NCBI GenBank assembly: GCA_963556495.2
Contig: OY747705.1
Location: 29,939,001 to 30,003,000 of the forward strand
Length of the DNA: 64,000 nt
Direction of reading: 5' to 3'
DNA from: Valencia hispanica
Lineage: Eukaryota; Chordata; Actinopteri; Cyprinodontiformes; Valenciidae
The notes below the pieces were generated by a model. That model was not told the origin of the DNA and made no database searches. It saw nothing but the letters and a program-made list of their open reading frames with translations. This document shows positions 12,506 to 23,747 of the stretch, piece after piece (position 1 is the first letter of the stretch; each line of letters begins with the position of its first letter). The position numbers and the translations under genes are program-made.

Positions 12506-15500
12506 TTTATTTATTTATTTTTCTTGCGTCCACCTTAATGCGGGTCATTACACGTAGCATACACCCCCACAATATATATATCAAAACGTGCAGACTAAAA
12601 TATTCGAGATGGGTGCTATTACTTTTATAAGCGATTGGAGTTACCATGGCCGCATAATCACAGAAAACCACCAACCCCCAAAAATCCCATAGGAATGAAT
12701 GGAGTCAAGGTGTCGGAGCGATACAAAACAATCCACTTTTTTGAGGATTTACTGTGTGGTGGATTAAATTTAGCTTGGAGACAACCATTAAAATATCAGA
12801 TTATAGGAATATCAGAGCGCTTTTCAGAAGTGAAGACGGGATGTTGATATCTGTTACGGTTTTTTCACAATGAGCCTCTGAGCGACCCAAAGTTTGCCTC
12901 AAATTTAAAAATTTAAAAATTTTTCAGTGTAACTGCGGTTTAGTTAGAGTGCGAGAGTTTGTCCGAGCTGGAACCCAAATTATTTTTTAACTCGTCGTCA
13001 CGGTCACATATTTCCTTCTACTGAACTGATTTTCGCCCATGTGAAAGCCACGCCCGATGGTTCCTTCACACGATCTTTTCAAAATTTCTCTATGTCTCAC
13101 CGTTTTCTCTCAGCGGACTTTTCGTTTGCAAAAAATCAGACACGTCAGCAGATTTCAGAAAATCCCCCTATTGTTTAACATTGAGCAAGTCTGACACTTT
13201 CTGAAGCTGGGGCTTGTGACAAGACATGGTTGACTCGTTCGTTCTCGGACTCTGAAATATGTAGAGAGTTTGTGCTTTTCCATCATAGAAAGCGGAAGTC
13301 CCGGCTATCACTGACGCTTCAAGAACTTTTTCGATACATCGCACGGTTTTTGAACAGCGGCAATTTGTTCGGAAGCCTTTTTGGGGTCAGAGATGGATTT
13401 CAAGCTTCAAAGTGGCTGACATGTCAGAGACAGATTGGTCACAAGCTAAATTAGTCACGGCCATTAGTTGCCAAGCAACGGCACACCTGCACTTCTCAGG
13501 AGAGCCAGAGGTCATTAGAGTTCATTCCAACTCTATTTGAACATGGATTTAGGCCTTCAGGTTTACCATCTAGAAGCTGTAGATTACTTTATACTAATTC
13601 TGGATTGGTGTGGAATACTATTACATGTCTTGAAACTGACTTTTGACCCACAAAATAAGACTCAAACAATATTTACAAAATAAAAGCCCTAAGATTTTGT
13701 ATACAATCTCACAGTACCCTATTATTTTACACTACTATTAAAGATCTGTTACACATTTACTACTTCTCTACACTACTCTCACATAGAGGTTCTCTCCGTT
13801 AGACGACTGACTGGAGAGAAGGACTCCATGTCTGTGTCTCAGCGGAGAGTACGCTGCGGAAGCAGCGGTACTCAAGGAACTTCTCTGCCTTTCCTCTGTC
13901 TCTTTTTTTTCTGATTAGTGTGGAGTGCTCATACATGTCTTGAAACTGACATTTGGTGCACTCTGAGATTCATTTCCAGTGATTATCACTAGTGAAGTGC
14001 TACGTCCATGTCTTGAAAGTGACTTTTGACCCACAGTATTTCTGATGAGCTGATTGATCACACACACATGCACCTGTGACTTTGCTGTTACTTAGCAACA
14101 GCACAGCTGGCCTCTGAGGAAAACAAAAGGTCTCTTAAGGTCATTAGAAGTCTATTTAGACATGGAGTTAAGGCCTGTTAGATTAATGGAAGACCCTTCA
14201 GAGGATTTAGTAGTACATATGATGTTCAATCAGCCTTAACTGACATCCATGATGGAGTCTTCTGTCAAAGTACCTCTTGTCTCTTTGGAGATGAGCTTCA
14301 AACAAGCTCTTCAAAATAAAAGCCTTCAGATTTTCTATAGACGATTCATAGGGGCTGTCTGTCTGTCTTTCTGTCTGTCTTTCCATATTTATCTATCTAT
14401 TACCATTGGTGGTAGCGCAACATATGAATAAAGAGACTCATCTATCTATCCATCTGTCTGTCTCTCTCTCTCTCTGTCTCTCTCTTTCTGTCTCTTCTTC
14501 TCTGTCTTTCTCTCTCTCTTGAGGAGAACAAAAGGTCACTTAAGTCTCTTTGTCTCTGTCTTTCTCTCTGTCTCTGTCTCTCTCATCTCTCTGTCTGTCT
14601 CTTTGTCTGTCTTTCTCTCTTTTTCTGTCTCTCTCTTTCTGTCTCTTTGTCTCTTTCTCTGTCTGTCTCTCTTTCTCTGTCTCCTTTTCTTTGTCTGTCT
14701 CTGTCTCTTTCTCTCTCCCTGTCTGTCTCTCTCTGCCCCCCCATCTCTCTCCTATTCTCTCTGTCAGTGACTTGTGAGCTGCGGAGTTAGAGATCTTAAA
14801 GGACTTTGTCTGCCTCTCTCTCTCTCTCTCTTTCTGTCTATAAGTTAGTTGACTTAATAGGCACATTCTTTGTTCTGGCCACAACTCCATTTCCCATAAT
14901 GCTTCAGCAAATACATTGTCCATTCATTTCTAAGCACATTGCTGCCTGGGCTTTTAAAACAGACCGCTTATCTGACTTGGGAGAGTATTCTAACACATAG
15001 AAAAGTATTCACACCCCTTACCTAATATTATGCTACTTAGCATTATTAAGCTAGTTAGCATTAGCATGCTAGCTATTTTTAGCATTTTAGCTAAATTTGG
15101 GTTTTTGGCTAACTTTTCGTGCTGATTCCTCTGATGCTATTTGTTACATGTTAGCTGACATGCGCATGCTAGTTAGCATTAGCATGCTAGCTCATGCTAG
15201 CATTTAAGAAATTTTTTGACATTTTCGTAACTTTTCGTAATGATTACGTTGTAGCTAATGATTACATGTTAGCTAGCATTAGCATGCTAGTTAGCATTAG
15301 CATGCTAGCTCATGTTAGCATTTTAGCTAATTTTTTAAAATTTCTTAACTTTTCGTAGTGATTACGTTGAGGCTAACGATTACATGTTAGCTAGCATTAG
15401 TATGCTAGTTAGCATTAGCATGCTAGCTCATGTTAGCATTTTTGCTAATTTTGGAATCATTTCTTAACTTTTTCGTACTCATTGCTTCGAGGCTATTGAT

Positions 15501-16123
15501 AAAATGCTAGTTAGCATTAGCATGCTAGCTGATGTTAGCATTTTAGCTAATTTTTTGAATTTGCTTAACTTTTTTTACTCATTGCTTCGAGGCTATTGAT
15601 AACATGCTAGTTAGCATTAGCATGCTAGCTCATGTTAGCATTTAAGCATTTTTTTAATTTGTCCCAACTTTTTCTACTTATTGCTTCGAACCTATTGATA
15701 ACATGTTAGATTGGGGGTGTGCTCATTTTAGCTAGCTCATTTTAGCATTTTAGCTATTTTTTTGAATTTTCTTAACTTTTCACTGTTATTACGTTGCAGC
15801 TAATGATTACATGTTAGCTAGCATGCGCATGCTAGTTAGCATTAGCATGCTAGCTCAGTTAGCATTTTTAGCCATTTTTTGAATTTTGTTAACTTTTTTC
15901 ACTCATTGCTTCGAGGATATTGATAACATGCTAGTTAGCATTAGCATGCTAGCTCATGTTAGCATTTTTGCAAATTTTTTAATTTGTCCCAACTTTTTCT
16001 ACTTATTGCTTCGAACCTATTGATAACATGTTAGCTAGCATTAGTGTGCTAGGCTAGGCAGCATGATGTGACTGATTACGCACCACGTGGCAGGCCCCGT
16101 TTAAATTTCCTGAAATTTTCTAG
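12506..16123 (+). repeat. Array unit 4
   Basis: 3.6-kb unit with several private changes. X-box-like motif at 13,467-13,479; the GTTACCATGGCGAC motif seen in other units is mutated here (GTTACCATGGCCGC near 12,641). A weakened form of the GGAA-loop hairpin lies near 13,850-13,868. Pyrimidine tract 14,357-14,765 is broken near 14,400 by a short block (TACCATTGGTGGTAGCGCAA) that recurs at about 18,700 and 36,133. TAGC minisatellite about 15,045-16,060. Canonical 3' end, CTAG at 16,120-16,123. Confidence 0.87.
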
Positions 16124-16254
16124 TTAGGGGCCTGCCAATGCAATGCAGGGAGAAGCAGAGCATTGCATTGCGAAGCAATGCAATGCACTGCCTCCCATGC
16201 AATTGCATGGCAAGGCACCTATTATTCTACACCTCTAAACTGGACTCTTTATTA
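16124..16254 (+). repeat. 131-bp unit head with two hairpins (unit 5 copy)
   Basis: Extra block directly after CTAG. It opens with GGGGCCTGCCA, the exact reverse complement of TGGCAGGCCCC in the preceding unit's 3' end. It contains a perfect 12-bp-arm inverted repeat (GCATTGCATTGC / GCAATGCAATGC, loop GAA) and the 14-bp palindrome CATGCAATTGCATG. Identical blocks stand at 27,311-27,441 and 31,027-31,157. It may be the true 5' end of the ancestral element, lost from the other units (inference). Confidence 0.85.
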
Positions 16255-17058
16255 TTTATTTATTTATTTTTCTTCCGTCCACCTTAATGCGGGTCGTACC
16301 GTAGCATGCACCCCCACAATATATATATCAAAACGTGCGGCTCGAATCTCGAGATGGGTGCTATTACTTTTATAAGCGATTGGAGTTACCATGGCGACGT
16401 AATTAGCAAAAAACCACGCCCAAAAATCCCATAGGAATGAATGGAGTCCGGAGTCGGAGCGATCCAAAAAAATCCACTTTTTTGAGGATTTACTGTGTCA
16501 TCATACGTTCACTTAGAAAAACCATTAAAATCTCAGTTTGTTTGGAATTATCCGAGCACTTTTCAGAAGTGAAGACGGGATGTTGATATCTGTTACGGTT
16601 TTTTTACAATGAGCCTCTGAGCGACCCAAAACTGCCTCAAATTTAAAAATTTAAAAATTTTTCAGTGTAACTGCCGTTAAGTTAGAGTGCGAGACTTTGT
16701 CCGAGCTGGAACCCAAATTATTTTTTAACTCGTCGTCACGGTCACATATTTCCTTCTACTGAACTGATTTTCGCCCATGTGAAAGCCACGCCCGATGACA
16801 TTCACACGATCTTTTCAAAATTTCTCTATGTCTCACCGTTTTTCTCTCAGCGGACTTTCGTTTGCAAAAAATCAGACACATTTTGAGCAGATTTCAGAAA
16901 ATCCCCCTATTGTTTAACATTGAGCAAGTCTGACAGCTGCTGAAGCTGCTGTGACAAGACATTTTTAACTCGGGGACTTGTATGTACAAGACACGAAACC
17001 AATTTTAACTCGTTTGTTCTCGGACTCTGAAATATGTAGAGAGTTGTGCTTTTCCATG

Positions 17059-17212
17059 ATGTAGCGAAGTGGAGAGGAAAAACTCCCCTTTGACAAAGGA
17101 GCGCCAACAACTAACATAGCTCCTGGACAGGATTATCTCTCTAATTTTAGCTGATTCGTAGAGTGAAAGAAGGAAATCTCCTGTTTAATATGGGACAAGT
17201 CTTGGTCAAAAA
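17059..17212 (-). mobile_element. Internally deleted L2-type LINE remnant in unit 5
   Basis: About 150 bp with two pieces of the same L2 LINE as at 3,766-5,279. GTAGCGAAGTGGAGAGGAAA matches the LINE near 48,347, and CTCCTGGACAGGAT through CAAGTCTTGGTCAAAAAT matches 49,313-49,423. The right break is at TGACGCTTCAAGAA, the same unit position as the LINE in unit 2. The left break removed about 23 bp of unit sequence. It is best read as the same insertion inherited by unit duplication and then collapsed by deletion. Confidence 0.75.
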
Positions 17213-18239
17213 TGACGCTTCAAGAATTTTTTCGATACATCGCACGGTTTTTGAACAGCAGCAATTTGTTCGGAAGCCTTTTTGGGGTCAGAGATGGATT
17301 TAGAGCTTCAAAGTGGCTGACATGTCAGAGACAAATTAGTCACGCTAAATTAGTCACGGCCATTAGTTGCCAAGCAACGGCACACCTGCACTTCTCAGGA
17401 GAGCCAGAGGTCATTAGAGTTCATTCCAACTCTATTTGAACATGGATTTAGGCCTTCAGATTTACCATAGAAGCTGTAGATTACTTTGTACTAATTCTGA
17501 TTAGTGTGGAGTGCTCTTACATGTCTTGAAACTGACTTTTGACCCACAAAATAAGACTCAAACAATATTTACAAAATAAAAGCCCTAAGATTTTGTATAC
17601 AATATCACAGTACCCTATTATTTTACACTACTATTAAAGATCTATTACACATTTATTACTACTATTACACTACTCTCACATAGAGGTTCTCTCCGTCAGC
17701 GACTGACTCTGAAGGACTCCATGTCTGTGTCTCAGCGGAGGGTCCGCTGCGGAAGCAGCGGTCTGAAAGAACTTTTCTGCCTTTCTCTGTCTCTTTTTTT
17801 TCTGATTAGTGTGGAGTGCTCATACATGTCTTGAAACTGACATTTGGGTAGCTGTAGATTCATTTCCAGTAATTCTGATTAGTGTGGAGTGCTCATACAT
17901 GTCTTGAAAGTGACTTTTGACCCACACTGTCTGATCAGCTGATTGGGTCACACACACATGCACCTGTGACTTTGCTGTTACTTAGCAACAGCACAGCTGG
18001 CCTCTGAGGAGAACAAAAGGTCTCTTAAGGTCATTAGAACTCTATTTAGACATGGAGTTAAGGCCTGTTAGATTAATGGATTACCCTTCAGAGGATTTCA
18101 TTATACATATGATATTCAATCAGCCTTAACTGACATCCATGATGGACTTTCAAAATAAGACTCAAACAAGCTCTTCAAAATAAAAGCCCTCAGATTTTCT
18201 ATAGAAGATCATAGCAGCTTATTGTTTTACACTACTGCA

Positions 18240-18240
<1 letters not shown>

Positions 18241-18330
<90 letters not shown>
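18241..18330 (+). repeat. (TCTG)n microsatellite, about 22 copies
   Basis: Uninterrupted TCTG repeats over 90 bp, preceded by CTACTGCAG and followed by TCCCTCTAAGCAGC. It stands outside the regular pyrimidine tract and is private to unit 5, so it is probably a recent expansion from a CTGT word. Confidence 0.97.
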
Positions 18331-20817
18331 CCTCTAAGCAGCAGCTGCACCTCTTGTCTCTTTGGAGATGAGCCAGCGACTGACTCTGAAGGACTCTATG
18401 TCTGTCTCTCAGCGGAGGGTCCGCTGCGGAAGCAGCGGTCTGAAAGAATTTTTCTGCCTTTCTCTGTCTCTTTTTTTTCTGATTAGTGTGGAGTGCTTGT
18501 TCATGTCTTGAAACTGACATTTGGGTAGCTGTAGCTACATTTCCAGTAATTCTGATTAGTGTGGAGTGCTCATACATGTCTTGAAATTGACTTTTGACCC
18601 ACACTGTCTGAGGCTCTGTGGAGGAGAGCTCATTAAAGGTCACTAAAGGTCATCATAACACTCTATGGACATGAATTTAAGGTCTGATAGAACAGTTGAT
18701 TACCATTGGTGGTAGCGCAACATATGAATAAAGAGACTGAATCAGCCTCAACTGACATCCATGCTGGACTTTCAAAATAAGACTCAAATAATCTCTTCAA
18801 AATAAAAGCCCTCTGATCTTCAATACAATATCACAGGACCCTATTGTTTTAAACTATTGCTGTCTTTCTGTCTGTCTGTCTGTCTGTCTGTCTGACTGCC
18901 TGCCTGTAAGCCGAGCATCAGCTGATTGGGTCACACACACATGCACCTGTGACTTTGCTGTTACTTAGCAACAGCACAGCTGGCCTCTGAGGAGAACAAA
19001 AGGTCACTTAAGGTCATTAGAACTCTATTTAGACATGGAGTTAAGGCCTGTTAGATTAATGGATTACCCTTCAGAGGATTTCATTATACATATGATATTC
19101 AATCAGCCTTAACTGACATCCATGATGGACTTTCAAAATAAGACTCAAACAAGCTCTTCAAAATAAAAGCCTTCAGATTTTCTATAGACGATTCATAGGG
19201 GTTGTCTGTCTGTCTCTCTCTCTGTCTGTCTCTTTCTCTCTGTCTGTCTCTCTTTCTGTCTCTTTGTCTGTCTTTCTCTGTCTCTTTCCGTCTCTCTGTC
19301 TGTCTCTGTCTCTCTTTCTGTCTCCCTGTCTGTCTCTGTCTGCCCGTCTCTGTCTCTCTGTCTGTCTCTTTCTGTCTCTCTGTCTGTCTCTGTCTCTCTT
19401 TCTGTCTCCCTGTCTGTCTCTGTCTGCCCGTCTCTGTCTCTCTGTCAGTGACTGTGGAGCTGCGAATTGAGCGGTCTTAAAGGACTTTGTGTCCCTGTCT
19501 CTCTCTCTCTTTCTGTCTATAAGTTAGTTGACTTAATAGGCACATTCTTTGTTCTGGCCACAACTCCATTTCCCATAATGCTTCAGCAAATACATTGTCC
19601 ATTCATTTCTAAGCACATTGCTGCCTGGGCTTTTAAAACAGACCGCTTATCTGACTTGGGAGAGTATTCTAACACATAGAAAAGTATTCACACCCCTTAC
19701 CTAATATTATGCTACTTAGCATTATTAAGCTAGTTAGCATTAGCATGCTAGCTATTTTTAGCATTTTAGCTAAATTTGGGTTTTTGACTAACTTTTCGTG
19801 CTGATTCCTCTGATGCTATTTGTTACATGTTAGCTAGCATGCGCATGCTAGTTAGCATTAGCATGCTAGCTCATGCTAGCATTTAAGAAATTTTTTGACA
19901 TTTTCGTAACTTTTCGTAATGATTACGTCGTAGCTAATGATTACATGTTAGCTAGCATTAGCATGCTAGTTAGCATTAGCATGCTAGCTCATGTTAGCAT
20001 TTTAGCTAATTTTTTAAAATTTCTTAACTTTTCGTAGTGATTACGTTGAGGCTAACGATTACATGTTAGCTAGCATTAGTATGCTAGTTAGCATTAGCAT
20101 GCTAGCTCATGTTAGCATTTTTGCTAATTTTGGAATCTTTCTTAACTTTTTTTACTCATTGCTTCGAGGCTATTGATAAAATGCTAGTTAGCATTAGCAT
20201 GCTAGCTCATGTTAGCATTTTAGCTAATTTTTTGAATTTGCTTAACTTTTTTTACTCATTGCTTCGAGGCTATTGATAACATGCTAGTTAGCATTAGCAT
20301 GCTAGCTCATGTTAGCATTTAAGCATTTTTTTAATTTGTCCCAACTTTTTCTACTTATTGCTTCGAACCTATTGATAACATGTTAGATTGGGGGTGTGCT
20401 CATTTTAGCTAGCTCATTTTAGCATTTTAGCTATTTTTTTGAATTTTCTTAACTTTTCACTGTTATTACGTTGCAGCTAATGATTACATGTTAGCTAGCA
20501 TGCGCATGCTAGTTAGCATTAGCATGCTAGCTCATGTTAGCATTTTTGCTAATTTTTGAATTTTGCTTAACTTTTTTCACTCATTGCTTCGAGGATATTG
20601 ATAACATGCTAGTTAGCATTAGCATGCTAGCTCATGTTAGCATTTTTGCAAATTTTTTAATTTGTCCCAACTTTTTCTACTTATTGCTTCGAACCTATTG
20701 ATAACATGTTAGCTAGCATTAGTGTGCTAGGCTAGGCAGCATAACCTCTGATTGGGGGTGTGTGACTGATTACGCACCACGTGGCAGGCCCCGTTTAAAT
20801 TTCCTGAAATTTTCTAG

Positions 20818-23747
20818 TTTATTTATTTATTTTTCTTCCGTCCACCTTAATGCGGGTCGTACCGTAGCATGCACCCCCACAATATATATATCAAAACGTG
20901 CGGCTCGATCTCGAGATGGGTGCTATTACTTTTATAAGCGATTGGAGTTACCATGGCGACGTAATTAGCGAAAAACCACGCCCAAAAATCCCATAGGAAT
21001 GAATGGAGTCCGGTGTCGGAGCGATCAAAAAAATCCACTTTTTTGAGGATTTACTGTGTCATCATACGTTCACTTAGAAAAACCATTGAAATCTCAGTTT
21101 GTAGGAATATCCGAGCACTTTTCAGAAGTGAAGACGGGATGTTGATATCTGTTACGGTTTTTTCACAATGAGCCTCTGAGCGACCCAAAGTTTGCCTCAA
21201 ATTTAAAAATTTAAAAATTTTTCAGTGTAACTGCCGTTAAGTTAGAGTGCGAGACTTTGTCCGAGCTGGAACCCAAATTATTTTTTTACTCGTCGTCACG
21301 GTCACATATTTCCTTCTACTGAACTGATTTTCGCCCATGTGAAAGCCACGCCCGATGACATTCACACGATCTTTTCAAAATTTCTCTATGTCTCACCGTT
21401 TTCTCTCAGCGGACTTTCGTTTGCAAAAAATCAGACACATTTTGAGCAGATTTCAGAAAATCCCCCTATTGTTTAACATTGAGCAAGTCGGACAGTTTCT
21501 GAAGCTGGGGCTTGTGACAAGACATTTTTAACTCGTTTGTTCTCGGACTCTGAAATATGTAGAGAGTTGTGCTTTTCCATGATCGAAGGCGAAACCCGGC
21601 TCTCACTGACGCTTCAAGAATTTTTTCGATACATCGCACGGTTTTTGAACAGCGGCAATTTGTTCGGAAGCCTTTTTGGGGTCAGAGATGGATTTAGAGC
21701 TTCAAAGTGGCTGACATGTCAGAGACAAATTAGTCACGCTAAATTAGTCACGGCCATTAGTTGCCAAGCAACGGCACACCTGCACTTCTCAGGAGAGCCA
21801 GAGGTCATTAGAGTTCATTCCAACTCTATTTGAACATGGATTTAGGCCTTCAGGTTTACCATAGAAGCTGTAGATTACTTTATACTAATTCTGATTAGTG
21901 TGGAGTGCTCATAGATGTCTTGAAACTGACATTTGGGTAGCTGTAGATTACTTTCTATTCATTCTGATTAGTGTGGAGTGCTCATACATGTCTTGAAATT
22001 GACTTTTGACCCACACTGTTCAATACAATATCACAGAACCCTATTGTTTTAAACTATTGCTCTTTTTCTGTCTGTCTGTCTGACTGCCTGTAAGCCGAGC
22101 ATCAGCTGATTGGGTCACACACACATGCACCTGTGACTTTGCTGTTACTTAGCAACAGCACAGCTGGCCTCTGAGGAGAACAAAAGGTCTCTTAAGGTCA
22201 TTAGAACTCCATTTAGACATGGAGTTAAGGCCTGTTAGATTAATGGATTACCCTTCAGAGGATTTCATGATACATATGATATTCAATCAGCCTTAACTGA
22301 CATCCATGATGGACTTTCAAAATAAGACTCAAACAAGCTCTTCAAAATAAAAGCCTTCAGATTTTCTATAGACGATTCATAGGGGTTGTCTGTCTGTCTG
22401 TCTCTCTGTCTGTCTCTGTCCATCTCTCTGTCTGTCTCTTTCACTCTGTCTGTCTCTGTCCATCTCTCTGTCTGTCTCTTTCTCTCTGTCTGTCTGTCTC
22501 TCTTTCTGTCTCTTTGTCTGTCTTTCTCTGTCTCTTTCTGTCTCTTTGTCTGTCTCTTTCTCTCTGTCTGTCTCTGTCCGTCTCTCTGTCTGTCTCTTTG
22601 TCTGTCTTTCTCTGTCTCTGTCCGTCTCTCTGTCTGTCTCTCTTTCTGTCTCTTTGTCTGTCTTTCTCTGTCTCTTTCTGTCTCCCTGTCTGTCTCTGTC
22701 TGCCCATCTCTGTCTCTCTGTCAGTGACTGTCGAGCTGCGAATTGAGCGGTCTTAAAGGACTTTGTGTCCCTGTCTCTCTCTCTCTCTCTTTCTGTCTAT
22801 AAGTTAGTTGACTTAATAGGCACATTCTTTACTCTGGCCACAACTCCATTTCCCATAATGCTTCAGCAAATACATTGTCCATTCATTTCTAAGCACATTG
22901 CTGCCTGGGCTTTTAAAACAGACCGCTTATCTGACTTAGGAGAGTATTCCAACACATAGAAAAGTATTCACACCCCTTACCTAATATTATGCTACTTAGC
23001 ATTATTAAGCTAGTTAGCATTAGCATGCTAGCTATTTTTAGCATTTTAGCTAAATTTGGGTTTTTGACTAACTTTTCGTGCTGATTCCTCTGATGCTAAT
23101 GATAACATGTTAGCTAGCATTAGCATGCTAGTTAGCATTAGCATGCTAGCTCATGTTAGCATTTTAGCTAATTTTTCAAATTTTCTTAACTTTTCGTAGT
23201 GATTACGTTGTAGCTAATGATTACATGTTAGCTAGCATTAGCATGCTAGTTAGCATTAGCATGCTAGCTCATTTTAGCATTTTAGCTATTTTTTTGAATT
23301 TTCTTAACTTTTCACTGTTAATACGTTGCAGCTAATGATTACATGTTAGCTAGCATGTGCATGCTAGTTAGCATTAGCATGCTAGCTAATTTTAGAATTT
23401 TAGCTAATTTTTAAACATTTCTTAACTTTTCGTAGTGATTACGTTGAGGCTAACGATTACATGTTAGCTAGCATTAGTTTGCTAGTTAGCATTAGCATGC
23501 TAGCTCATGTTAGCATTTTTGCTAATTTTGGAATCTTAACTTTTTTTACTCATTGCTTCGAGGCTATTGATAAAATGCTAGTTAGCATTAGCATGCTAGC
23601 TCATGTTAGCATTTAAGCATTTTTTTAATTTGTCCCAACTTTTTCTACTTATTGCTTCGAACCTATTGATAACATGTTAGATTGGGGGTGTGTGACTGAT
23701 TACGCACCACGTGGCAGGCCCCGTTTAAATTTCCTGAAATTTTCTAG
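20818..23747 (+). repeat. Array unit 6 (shortest), lineage B
   Basis: 2.9-kb unit without the 131-bp head. It shares private variants with unit 9, exactly 10,340 bp downstream: ATTATTTTTTTACTCG (about 21,279 and 31,619) and GAGCAAGTCGGACAG (about 21,481 and 31,821). Unit 6 lacks most of the segment between the ~85-bp subrepeats and the CATCAGCTGATTGGG block (about 21,900-22,100). X-box-like motif at 21,760-21,772. Pyrimidine tract 22,388-22,722; TAGC minisatellite about 23,015-23,680. Confidence 0.9.

Larger units (their letters stand above)
16124..20817 (+). repeat. Array unit 5, with 131-bp head, LINE remnant and (TCTG)n
   Basis: 4.7-kb unit. It starts with the 131-bp head (GGGGCCTGCCA and two hairpins) that is absent from units 2, 3, 4, 6, 7 and 10. 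It carries a collapsed L2 LINE remnant at 17,059-17,212 and an X-box-like motif at 17,366-17,378. An internal duplication of the hairpin segment (hairpins at 17,744-17,761 and 18,421-18,438) is separated by a perfect (TCTG)n tract at 18,241-18,330. Pyrimidine tract 19,204-19,447; TAGC minisatellite about 19,725-20,735. Canonical CTAG end at 20,814-20,817. Confidence 0.88.
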
